Below, in pieces: positions 28,789 to 36,105 of a stretch of 64,000 nucleotides of DNA. The stretch comes from Acuticoccus sp. I52.16.1 (GTDB taxonomy: Bacteria; Pseudomonadota; Alphaproteobacteria; Rhizobiales; Amorphaceae). The notes under the pieces were generated by a model, which was given only the letters and a program-made list of their open reading frames with translations, did no database searches and had not been told where the DNA came from. The translations under genes and the position numbers were made by a program. The DNA lies in assembly GCF_022865125.1 (NCBI RefSeq), contig NZ_CP094828.1:806001-870000 (forward strand), in the 5' to 3' direction. Numbering within the stretch: position 1 is the first letter of the stretch; each line of letters opens with the position of its first letter.

Positions 28789-30093
28789 TCAGTTGGCGTG
28801 GGTGTACTCGTCGAACCCGGTCTCGAGGAACGAGGCGTCCAGCCCGCCGATCCAGTCCAGCGACTGGGTCCCGACCGGGGGCATGATGTCCTCGGCGGCG
28901 TAGATGCGCATGTTGTCGATGATCGGGAAGTCGTAGCCGTCGACCGTCTTGGCGGTGCCGATGAGCTGCGCTTCGAGGCCCTGGTGGTCGGGTCGCAGCG
29001 TGACTTCGCGGCCGAGACCGGTGAAGGCAAGGCCATCCATCGCGGCGATCACGTCGTCCTCGGTCGGCCAGGCGCCGTCGTTGGCGTCGATCGCCCGGTC
29101 ATAGGCGCCCTCGAGCGCGGCGAAGGCCTGCGCCATATGGAAGGCGGGGTAGATCGGATAGTCGCCCGTCTGCTCGCGGAAGGCCTCGACGAAGGTCTTG
29201 AACTTGTCGGTATCCTTGGTTTCCGGGTGCAGGAAGTAGTGGTCGCCCCGGCCGCCGACGATCGCCCCGTCCGGCAGCGCGCCGCCCAGACGTTGCAGCG
29301 AGGACTCGGCGAGCGGCAGCACGAAGGTGGACGACGCCGTCAACCCGCGCTGGCTGGCCTGGCGCACGAAGGTCTCGAGGTCGCCGCCCCAGGAGGTGGA
29401 GAGGATGACGTCGGGCCGCAGGGCCTGCAGGCGGGAGATCTCGGCCGAATAGTCCGGCGCGCCGAAGCGGGGGAAGAGTTCGGCCACCACCTTCACGTCC
29501 GGCTTCAACGCCTTCAACGCGGTGGAGAAGAGGCTCCAGCTGTCACGTCCCCAGGCATAATCCTGGTTCACCACCGCGATGGTCGAGAAATCCGGGTTGG
29601 TTTGCAGCAGGTAGAGGAGCGCGGCCATCATCTCGGCGGTGGCGTTGCCCTGGGTGCGGAAGTTGTACTTGTACTCCGCCTCCTCGAAGATGCGCTGCGT
29701 GCCGCAGTCCCACATGATGTTGATGACCTGGAGATCCTCGGCGAGCGGCGCCAGGTTGAGGCAGTTGCCCGACGAGATCGCCGCCATCATCACGTCGACC
29801 TTCTCGTCCTGCACCAGACGGCGGAACTCGCTGGCGAGGGTCTCGCCGCCGGCCCCTTCGTCGACGAAGAAGAGCTCGACCGGCACGCCGTCGATCCCGC
29901 CGCGGTCGTTGAGGTCCTGTGCGAGGATCTCGGCGGCGGCGCGGCCCGGCACGCCGAACACGGACGCCGGACCCGACAGGAAGGTCGTGATCCCGATCTT
30001 CACCGCGTCCGGCTTGTCCTGCGCGAATGCGCCGCTGACGCCCGACGCCACGACGAGCGCCGTCGCCGCGGCGGCGGCAATGGTCTTCAACAT
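28789..30093 (-). CDS. ABC transporter substrate-binding protein (periplasmic binding protein type 1, LivK-like)
   Basis: A receptor of 434 residues for the importer encoded downstream. ATG 30093 (MLKTIAAAAATALVVASGVS, cleaved after AFA) follows GGAG. Mature features are VKIGITTFLSGPASVFGVPG, the DLNDRGGIDGVPVELFFVDEG segment, and YAWGRDSWSLFSTALKALKP. It belongs to the larger amide/urea/aromatic-acid-type members rather than classic leucine receptors. First gene of a six-gene operon; divergent from a HutC-type regulator. Confidence 0.92.
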   Translation of the reverse strand: MLKTIAAAAATALVVASGVSGAFAQDKPDAVKIGITTFLSGPASVFGVPGRAAAEILAQDLNDRGGIDGVPVELFFVDEGAGGETLASEFRRLVQDEKVDVMMAAISSGNCLNLAPLAEDLQVINIMWDCGTQRIFEEAEYKYNFRTQGNATAEMMAALLYLLQTNPDFSTIAVVNQDYAWGRDSWSLFSTALKALKPDVKVVAELFPRFGAPDYSAEISRLQALRPDVILSTSWGGDLETFVRQASQRGLTASSTFVLPLAESSLQRLGGALPDGAIVGGRGDHYFLHPETKDTDKFKTFVEAFREQTGDYPIYPAFHMAQAFAALEGAYDRAIDANDGAWPTEDDVIAAMDGLAFTGLGREVTLRPDHQGLEAQLIGTAKTVDGYDFPIIDNMRIYAAEDIMPPVGTQSLDWIGGLDASFLETGFDEYTHAN

Positions 30094-30518
30094 CCCTGGT
30101 CTCCTTCCCTCACGAGGGCCTCTATCGGGCCCTTCGCGGTGCGATCCTGGCGTCAGTGAACGACCGTGTCCATGCCGTTGAGCGATCAAAACGGAGAGAC
30201 CGGCCGACTGTCGCCTCATTTTAATTATCTAGCTAATTATCTGAGATCACACAAGCATGGCTTTGCCGTGACAATGGCATTGCTTTTCGTCTCAATTTGC
30301 ATACGCGGCCGTTTCATCCGCGGTTGCGGCGCACGATCTCCTTGTCCGGCGCCCGCAGCGCTGTCGGGGACGCCGTGCGCGGCGGCCCGGCCGCCACACG
30401 ACCATGTCGATTTTGCGTAATCGTCTGGAAATACTTGGCGTTTATGCCTCACCGTCCGGGCTGTGACGGCCGGTCGCACGCGTCGATGCCGCAAACATTC
30501 GAACTTTAGGCGAAGGAC
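30094..30518. other. 425-base divergent regulatory region with an A/T-rich near-palindrome
   Basis: No gene seen. It separates the importer operon from its probable regulator. The most striking part, 30219-30245, is A/T-rich in an otherwise G/C-rich window. It carries TAATTA-TCTAGC-TAATTA (30222-30239), palindromic except for one base pair, and the 9-mer TAATTATCT repeated at 12-base spacing (30222 and 30234). Confidence 0.5.
30222..30242. promoter_or_regulatory. Candidate GntR/HutC operator
   Basis: A near-palindrome centred on CTAG with TAATTA arms, overlapping a direct repeat of TAATTATCT. It lies about 130 bases before the importer operon start and 280 bases before the regulator start. 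Binding by the adjacent HutC-type regulator is inference. Confidence 0.4.
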
Positions 30519-31250
30519 TTGGATACCAGTGGCACACGAACGGCGCCGCGCCACACGGAGCTGACACGCACGCTGCGTGACGAAATCGAGGCCGGGCGCT
30601 GGCCGGTGGGCGGCAGGTTCCCCACCGAGGCCGACCTGCAAGCGCGCTTCGGCGTCGGCCGGCATACCGTCCGCCGGGCGCTGAAGGCACTCGCCGAGCA
30701 GGGCCTCATCTCGCGTCGGCCGAAGACCGGCTCGGTCGTCACCTCGGACCGCCCCGCCACAGCCTTCACCCACGGCCTGCGCGATATGCGCGAGATCGTC
30801 GAGTTCTGGCGCACCACCCGGTTCGATATCGAGGAGGTCGGCGCGGTCACCGTCGACGCCGCCTCCACGCCGGAGCCGGACGAGGCGGGGCACTACTTCC
30901 GCGTCGCGGGCCTGCGCTATCCGCGCACCGGCTCGGCCCCGCTGTGTTGGTCGGAGGTGCTGGTCTCCGAGCGCTACCCGGCGGTGCGGGAGGACATGCG
31001 CGCCGGCCACACCCCGATCTACGAGCGCGCCCTCCTCCACTACCATCTGACGCTCGACTACGTGGTCCAGTCGGTCACGGCGACGGAGTTGTCGCCGGCG
31101 ATGGCGCGGCTCCTGGGCGCGGAAGGCGCGAGCGCCGGCCTCCTGGTGACGCGCCGCTACGTGGAGACGCGCGGGCGCGTCTTCGAGCTGGCCCGTCACC
31201 TCTATCCCGGCGGGCGCTACGTCCTCGCCAGCGTCTTCCGTGAGCGCTGA
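30519..31250 (+). CDS. GntR-family transcriptional regulator, HutC subfamily (UTRA domain)
   Basis: A DNA-binding regulator of 243 residues. The N-terminal winged helix reads LTRTLRDEIEAGRWPVGGRF, then PTEADLQARFGVGRHTVRRAL. The C-terminal UTRA ligand domain ends with SAGLLVTRRYVETRGRVFEL and the typical HLYPGGRYVLASV. The frame opens just after a stop at 30507 and the first start is TTG at 30519 with AAGGA very close upstream, so the start is uncertain by a few codons. Divergence from the importer operon makes that operon the likely target. Confidence 0.88.
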   Translation: MDTSGTRTAPRHTELTRTLRDEIEAGRWPVGGRFPTEADLQARFGVGRHTVRRALKALAEQGLISRRPKTGSVVTSDRPATAFTHGLRDMREIVEFWRTTRFDIEEVGAVTVDAASTPEPDEAGHYFRVAGLRYPRTGSAPLCWSEVLVSERYPAVREDMRAGHTPIYERALLHYHLTLDYVVQSVTATELSPAMARLLGAEGASAGLLVTRRYVETRGRVFELARHLYPGGRYVLASVFRER

Positions 31251-31254
31251 GCGG

Positions 31255-32199
31255 TCAGACCGCGGCGGCCATCGTCGGATAGGTGGCCGGCAGCTTGGGG
31301 ACGCCGGCACGATGCACCGCGCCGCCCAGCCGTTCGGTCGGTAGCCACGCCGTCAGGCGCGTGCGCAGCGCGAGGAGGCGCGCCAGATCGATGCCGGTGT
31401 CGAACCCCATCGTCTCCAGGAGGTAGACGGTGTCCTCCGTGTCGATGTTGCCGGTGGCGCCGGGGGCGAAGGGACAGCCCCCCAGGCCGCCCAGCGAGGC
31501 ATCGAAGCGCCGCACGCCCGCCTCCACCGCCGCGACCACGTTGGCGAGACCGAGGCCGCGCGTATCGTGGAAGTGGGCGAGCACGGGAACGGGGCCGACC
31601 TCGGCGACGACGGCGCCCATCAACCGGCGCACGCGCACCGGGTCGGCGTATCCGACGGTGTCGGCGATCATCACTTCGTCGGCTCCCGCCGCCACCACCT
31701 GGCGGGCGAGGTCGAGGACGTCGTCTTCCGCCACCTCGCCCTGCAGCGTGCAACCGAACGACGTGGCGATGCCGGCGCTGACCGTCACCTTGCCGGCGAG
31801 GCCGCGCGCGTCGCGTTCGGCGAGGATGGCGCGCACGGCGTCCACCGCCTCGGCGCGGGTGCGCCGCACGTTGGCGAGGCTGTGCGCCTCGCTGGCCGAG
31901 ATGACGGTGTTGATCTTGGCCACGCCCGCCTCGAACGCGCGCTGCGCCCCCTTGAGGTTCACCGCCAGCACCGAAGCATAGACGGACGGGTCACGCAGCG
32001 CCGCCGCCACCAGCGCGTCGGCATCGGCGAACTGCGGGATCACCTTCGCAGGGACGAACGAGGAGACCTCGATCTCGCGGATTCCCGCGGCGGCGGCTTC
32101 TGTCATCCACTCGATCTTGCGCTCGGTGGGCATCATGTCCGGCACCAGCTGCAACCCGTCGCGCAGCCCGACCTCGCGGACCAGAATGTCTTCGCGCAT
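31255..32199 (-). CDS. Hydroxymethylglutaryl-CoA lyase-like aldolase
   Basis: A divalent-metal TIM-barrel lyase of the HMG-CoA lyase family, 314 residues. Diagnostic segments are EVGLRDGLQLVPDMMPTERK, the HFHDTRG metal site, and the catalytic Cys loop GLGGCPFAPGATGNIDTED. ATG 32199 (MREDILVREVGLRDG) follows GGGAGAG; the upstream open frame is not coding-like. It converges on the GntR gene with 4 bases between stops. It may cleave an acyl-CoA from leucine breakdown or from whatever the neighbouring importer supplies. Confidence 0.88.
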   Translation of the reverse strand: MREDILVREVGLRDGLQLVPDMMPTERKIEWMTEAAAAGIREIEVSSFVPAKVIPQFADADALVAAALRDPSVYASVLAVNLKGAQRAFEAGVAKINTVISASEAHSLANVRRTRAEAVDAVRAILAERDARGLAGKVTVSAGIATSFGCTLQGEVAEDDVLDLARQVVAAGADEVMIADTVGYADPVRVRRLMGAVVAEVGPVPVLAHFHDTRGLGLANVVAAVEAGVRRFDASLGGLGGCPFAPGATGNIDTEDTVYLLETMGFDTGIDLARLLALRTRLTAWLPTERLGGAVHRAGVPKLPATYPTMAAAV

Positions 32200-32894
32200 G
32201 GCTTCTCTCTCCCGCCTTCGGGCGCCCTTCGTGGCGGACGCCGCTCGTTCATCCGTGCGATCGAGGGGACACGCCGGCCCCGCCGCCCGATCGCACGCTC
32301 GCCGCAGGGCATAGCACTGGTCGGGCCGGTTCAACCATTTCCGTCAGGCGCTCGTACCAAGTGTGGATGAACAGCCGGAGATGGTGCCTGCAACCCATGA
32401 TATGCGCGCGGCGGTGAGAACGTCGGACAATCCGGCCCGCAAGGTCGCCCTGCATTGGTGCTTCGGCGCGCCGCGCGGGCGGCGTCAGGGGGGCGGCGCG
32501 CGCCGGACACGCCATAAAGTTGCTCTCATTTCGACACAACAAATCCTTATACTAGAAACGAAAGCTGCAAAGTGTGGATCGGACCCGCTGGATTGCGCCA
32601 GGAAAATTGTGCCATCTGCCACAATTCTGGCCCGCTGGATGCATAAATGTCCGCTCATAGATTTGGGATCGATGCCGGATATGCACAGTGTGCGCCCGTC
32701 GATCTCACCAAATGATCCGTCGGCGCGACGCGCGTCGCTCGCACTGTCGCAACGACACAACCGGAGTGCACTTTATGCGCACCATGACCACTCATTGGCA
32801 TTCCACCCGTATGAAGATTTCGATAACATTGTGACGCGAATGAAAATTTAGTCGACGAACGCAGCCGGCCGGGCGCGATGGACCGCATTTTCCC
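32200..32894. other. 695-base spacer, A/T-richer than its surroundings
   Basis: A long divergent gap between the lyase and the cyclic-di-GMP gene. A 162-codon frame at 32363-32851 is open, but its composition and lack of a ribosome-binding site do not look like a gene. The region 32515-32860 is notably richer in A and T and holds a clean inverted repeat at 32605-32626. It may be a large promoter region or a small acquired segment. Confidence 0.5.
32605..32626. promoter_or_regulatory. Inverted repeat AATTGTG-N8-CACAATT
   Basis: Perfect 7-base arms with an 8-base spacer, in the A/T-rich gap 269 bases before the MHYT-GGDEF-EAL gene. A further ATTGTG half-site lies at 32828-32833. The symmetry suits a dimeric regulator; which one is not evident. 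Confidence 0.4.
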
Positions 32895-35303
32895 ATGATA
32901 GATGCCTCGCAGTGGACCGTCGGTCATCACGACGTCGCCTTGGTCGGCCTGTCGGTGGTGATCTGCCTGCTGGGGTCGCTGATCTCCGCACGCCTCCTGT
33001 GCCGCACGATCGTCGACGACGGTGGCCAGCGCGGCGGGCTCGCGTTCGTCGGCGGGATCATCGCGGCCGCGACGGTGTGGTGCACCCACTTCGTCGCCAT
33101 GCTCGCCTACCGGCCCGGCATGGAAATCGCCTACGACGTGCCGCTGACGACGCTGTCGCTCGTCGTCACGCTGATCGGCAACGTGATCGCCTTCGCCATC
33201 GCCGCGATCCGCCGGCCCTATACGCCGCTCCTGGGGGGCGTGCTCTTCGGCCTCTCCACCGCCGGCATGCACTATCTCGGCATGAGCGCGGTCGCCGTGG
33301 AGGCGACCATGGCGCACAGCGCCAGCTCGGTCGTCGCCGCGGTGCTGAGCGGCTCGGTCATCGCCGGCTTCGCCTTCTCACACATCCGCACCGGCAGCGA
33401 CAGCGAGACGCTGCGCGTCGGTGCGCTCCTCGCGTCGGCGACCATCGCGCTGCACTTCACCGCCATGTCCGGGATGACCATGGCGCCGCTGGCCGACGGG
33501 ACGATCCCCCTCGCCCACGACCATACCGAGAGCGACCTCGGCATCGCCATCGCGGCGGTGATGATGGTGATCCTCGCCACGGGCATCATGGTCCACATGA
33601 TGGACCGGCAGTCGCGCCGCGCCGCCAGCGAGCGCCTGCGGCACTACGTCAACGGCGCGGTGGACGGCATGGCCGTCACGCAAGGCGGCGTGATCGTCGA
33701 CACCAACGAGGCATTCGCGCAGATGTGCGGGCTGCCGCGCGAGGCGGTGCTGGGCCGGCCGATTTCCACCTTCCTCGACGAGGACGGGGTCGGCGTCGAC
33801 CGGTTGCCGGAGGGGCGGATCATCGACATGCGCCTCCACAACGCCAACGGGTCGATGCGCTCGATCGAGTTGACGGTGCGCAGCGACCATCTCGGCCGCA
33901 CCGCACCGCCCAGCATCGTCTACTGCGCGCGCGACATCACCCACCGCATCGCGCAGGAGGAGCGCATCGCCTACCTCGCCCAGCACGACGGGCTGACGGG
34001 GCTGCGCAACCGGGCCGCGTTCCTGGAACGGGCCACCACCATGCTGGACTGGCAGGGCGCGCATACGCGCTTCGCCATGCTCCTGATCGACCTCGACTTC
34101 TTCAAGAGCATCAACGACTCCTACGGCCATGCCGCCGGCGACGAGGTGCTGCGCTCGGCCACGAGCCGGCTGCGCGGCATGCTCGCCAGCACGCAGATCG
34201 CCGCGCGCCTGGGCGGCGACGAGTTCGCCGTCATGACCAAGATGGAGGACCGCAAGGACGTCGCCGCTCTCGCCGAGGCGATCCACGACGTCTTCGCCAC
34301 CCCGGTCTACTTCGACGGGGCGATGCTCAAGTGCGGCAGCAGCATCGGCATCGCCACCTTCCCGGAGGACGGGGAGAGCGTGCGCGGGCTCCTCAACAGC
34401 GCCGACCTCGCGATGTACCGCGCCAAGCGGGCGCAGATGAACCATTGCTTCTACGACCGCTCGATGGACGACCGCGAGCGCAACCAGCGCCGCCTCGTCG
34501 ACGACCTGCGCCGGGCGATCGAGACCAATGCGATCGACGTCCACTACCAGGTGCAGATGAACCTGCGCGAGAACACGGTGGCCGGATACGAGGCTCTGGC
34601 GCGGTGGAACCATCCCGAGCAAGGGCCGATCGCGCCGGCCGTCTTCATCCCCATCGCCGAGGAGCACGGGCTGATCGGCGGCCTCGGCGCGCAGGTGCTG
34701 GAAAAGGCGTGCTCGGCGGCCGCCTCCTGGCCCGACCACCTCACCGTCGCGGTCAACCTCTCCCCGGTGGAGCTGGAGGACCCCGGCCTCGTCGCCACGG
34801 TGGAGCGCGCGCTGCAACGCACCGGGCTCGACCCCGCGCGGCTGGAGCTGGAGGTCACCGAGCAGTGCTTCGTCCTCGACATCGAGGATGCGCCGCATCG
34901 GATCGCGGCACTGCGGGAGCTGGGCCTCGCCATCTCGATCGACGATTTCGGCGCGGGCTACTCCTCGCTGTCGATGCTGCAACGCTTCCCGTTCGACAAG
35001 ATCAAGCTGGACAAGTCGTTCGCGCAGGGCATCGGCGGCGACCGCAAGGGGCAGAAGATCATGCGGGCGATCCTGTCGCTGGCGGAGATGCTGCGCGTGC
35101 CGGTGGTGGCCGAAGGCGTGGAGACGATCGAGCAGCTGACCGCGCTGCGGGCGGAGGGGTGCGACTTGGTGCAGGGCCATGTCTTCGGCCTCGAGGTTCC
35201 GGGGCCGCCGAGCTTCGCCCGGCCCACCACCGCGCGGCATATGGCGGACCTGCCCCTGACGCGCAGCAGCCCGCCCGCGCTCGCCCTGCCGCAGGCCAAG
35301 TAA
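32895..35303 (+). CDS. Bifunctional cyclic-di-GMP enzyme: MHYT sensor, PAS, GGDEF and EAL domains
   Basis: A membrane protein of 802 residues. The MHYT sensor at about residues 10-235 has the motifs THFVAML, MHYLGMSA and LHFTAMSGM, which in this family are thought to bind metal and sense oxygen, CO or NO. A PAS domain lies at about residues 245-355. The diguanylate cyclase domain has an intact active site (RLGGDEFAVM). The phosphodiesterase domain is also intact: YEALARW, VNLSP, EVTEQ, SIDDFGAGYSS, KLDKSF and EGVET. Both activities are therefore possible, with the sensor deciding the balance. Monocistronic. Confidence 0.95.
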   Translation: MIDASQWTVGHHDVALVGLSVVICLLGSLISARLLCRTIVDDGGQRGGLAFVGGIIAAATVWCTHFVAMLAYRPGMEIAYDVPLTTLSLVVTLIGNVIAFAIAAIRRPYTPLLGGVLFGLSTAGMHYLGMSAVAVEATMAHSASSVVAAVLSGSVIAGFAFSHIRTGSDSETLRVGALLASATIALHFTAMSGMTMAPLADGTIPLAHDHTESDLGIAIAAVMMVILATGIMVHMMDRQSRRAASERLRHYVNGAVDGMAVTQGGVIVDTNEAFAQMCGLPREAVLGRPISTFLDEDGVGVDRLPEGRIIDMRLHNANGSMRSIELTVRSDHLGRTAPPSIVYCARDITHRIAQEERIAYLAQHDGLTGLRNRAAFLERATTMLDWQGAHTRFAMLLIDLDFFKSINDSYGHAAGDEVLRSATSRLRGMLASTQIAARLGGDEFAVMTKMEDRKDVAALAEAIHDVFATPVYFDGAMLKCGSSIGIATFPEDGESVRGLLNSADLAMYRAKRAQMNHCFYDRSMDDRERNQRRLVDDLRRAIETNAIDVHYQVQMNLRENTVAGYEALARWNHPEQGPIAPAVFIPIAEEHGLIGGLGAQVLEKACSAAASWPDHLTVAVNLSPVELEDPGLVATVERALQRTGLDPARLELEVTEQCFVLDIEDAPHRIAALRELGLAISIDDFGAGYSSLSMLQRFPFDKIKLDKSFAQGIGGDRKGQKIMRAILSLAEMLRVPVVAEGVETIEQLTALRAEGCDLVQGHVFGLEVPGPPSFARPTTARHMADLPLTRSSPPALALPQAK

Positions 35304-35379
35304 CCCCGCCCTCCCCGCGCAGCCGCCACGCGCCGGCGCCGGACGAGGGCGCCTGAGGTGGGCGCCGGACGAGGGCAAC

Positions 35380-35688
35380 CTAGTGGACGAGGCCGTGCAG
35401 GATGCTCGCCTCGTCGAGCGCGCCGGCGCCCCCGTCGTCGACCAGGACGGACGTGTCGGCGACGAGGTTCTCTTCGGACACGTAGGCCGTCGACTCGACG
35501 CCTTCGCAGTCGACGAAGACCCGGTAGAAGGGCTGGTCGCGGTCGGGGCGCTGGCCGGGCGGCAGGCCTTCGAGCCGCGCCTCGTCCTCGCAGAACACCG
35601 GGTCGACATCGACCACGAGGCCGCCGAAATCGTGATGGCGGTGGCGCACCGCCTGCCCGATGTTGAACTTGGCTGATTTGACGACCAT
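35380..35688 (-). CDS. hspQ: Heat-shock protein HspQ (YccV-like)
   Basis: A small cytosolic protein of 102 residues that in enterobacteria binds hemimethylated DNA and acts as a Lon specificity factor. Recognisable segments are AKFNIGQAVRHRHHDFGGLV, DVDPVFCEDE, DQPFYRVFVDCEG and TAYVSEENLV. The ATG at 35688 is preceded by AGAGGAG 14 bases away; a GTG one codon earlier is equally possible. Family length is about 100-110. Confidence 0.88.
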   Translation of the reverse strand: MVVKSAKFNIGQAVRHRHHDFGGLVVDVDPVFCEDEARLEGLPPGQRPDRDQPFYRVFVDCEGVESTAYVSEENLVADTSVLVDDGGAGALDEASILHGLVH

Positions 35689-36105
35689 CACGCGGAAACA
35701 CTCCTCTGACCGGCCCGAGGGCGCGGCCGACACAACAGGCTACAGCGGGGCTCGCCGTGCGTCGGCCACACCCGCTTCTATGCCTGCAAACCTTAATGTC
35801 GGGATTGGGTTCGGCCGCGCAAAACGGTCATGCAAGGCCCGCACAAGCCTCGCGGTCGAGGCCGAATGGTGCGCCGCCGGTCCGTGCGGCGCCGAGGGCC
35901 GGCGCACGGCCGCCGCAGCGCCCTATCCGCCCGCCATGTCCGGCGGGGCGACGTGCCGGCGCCGCCTTCGCCGGCGGGCGGCATCGCGCTTACGGAATTC
36001 TGTAATCGCCTCTCCACCGCGAAGGCGGCGCCGCGCGCGCATCGCGTGCGGGCGCACGCTCGACGGGCGGCGGCGCCGAACGCGGGCGAGGCCGGCACTG
36101 TCGGG
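35689..36105. other. 417-base spacer without a recognisable gene
   Basis: Lies downstream of the hybrid kinase and upstream of hspQ, both on the minus strand, so it should hold the end of one unit and the hspQ promoter. A GC-rich hairpin at 35955-35975 (arms GCCGGCG and CGCCGGC, 7-base loop) may end the kinase message. No convincing -10/-35 or heat-shock promoter was seen. The short open frames here have no coding character. Confidence 0.45.

Noticed and set aside
32363-32851. A 162-codon open frame in the gap before the MHYT gene
   Set aside because: It has no convincing ribosome-binding site, irregular codon use and no recognisable domain, and it spans a palindrome and A/T-rich promoter-like DNA.
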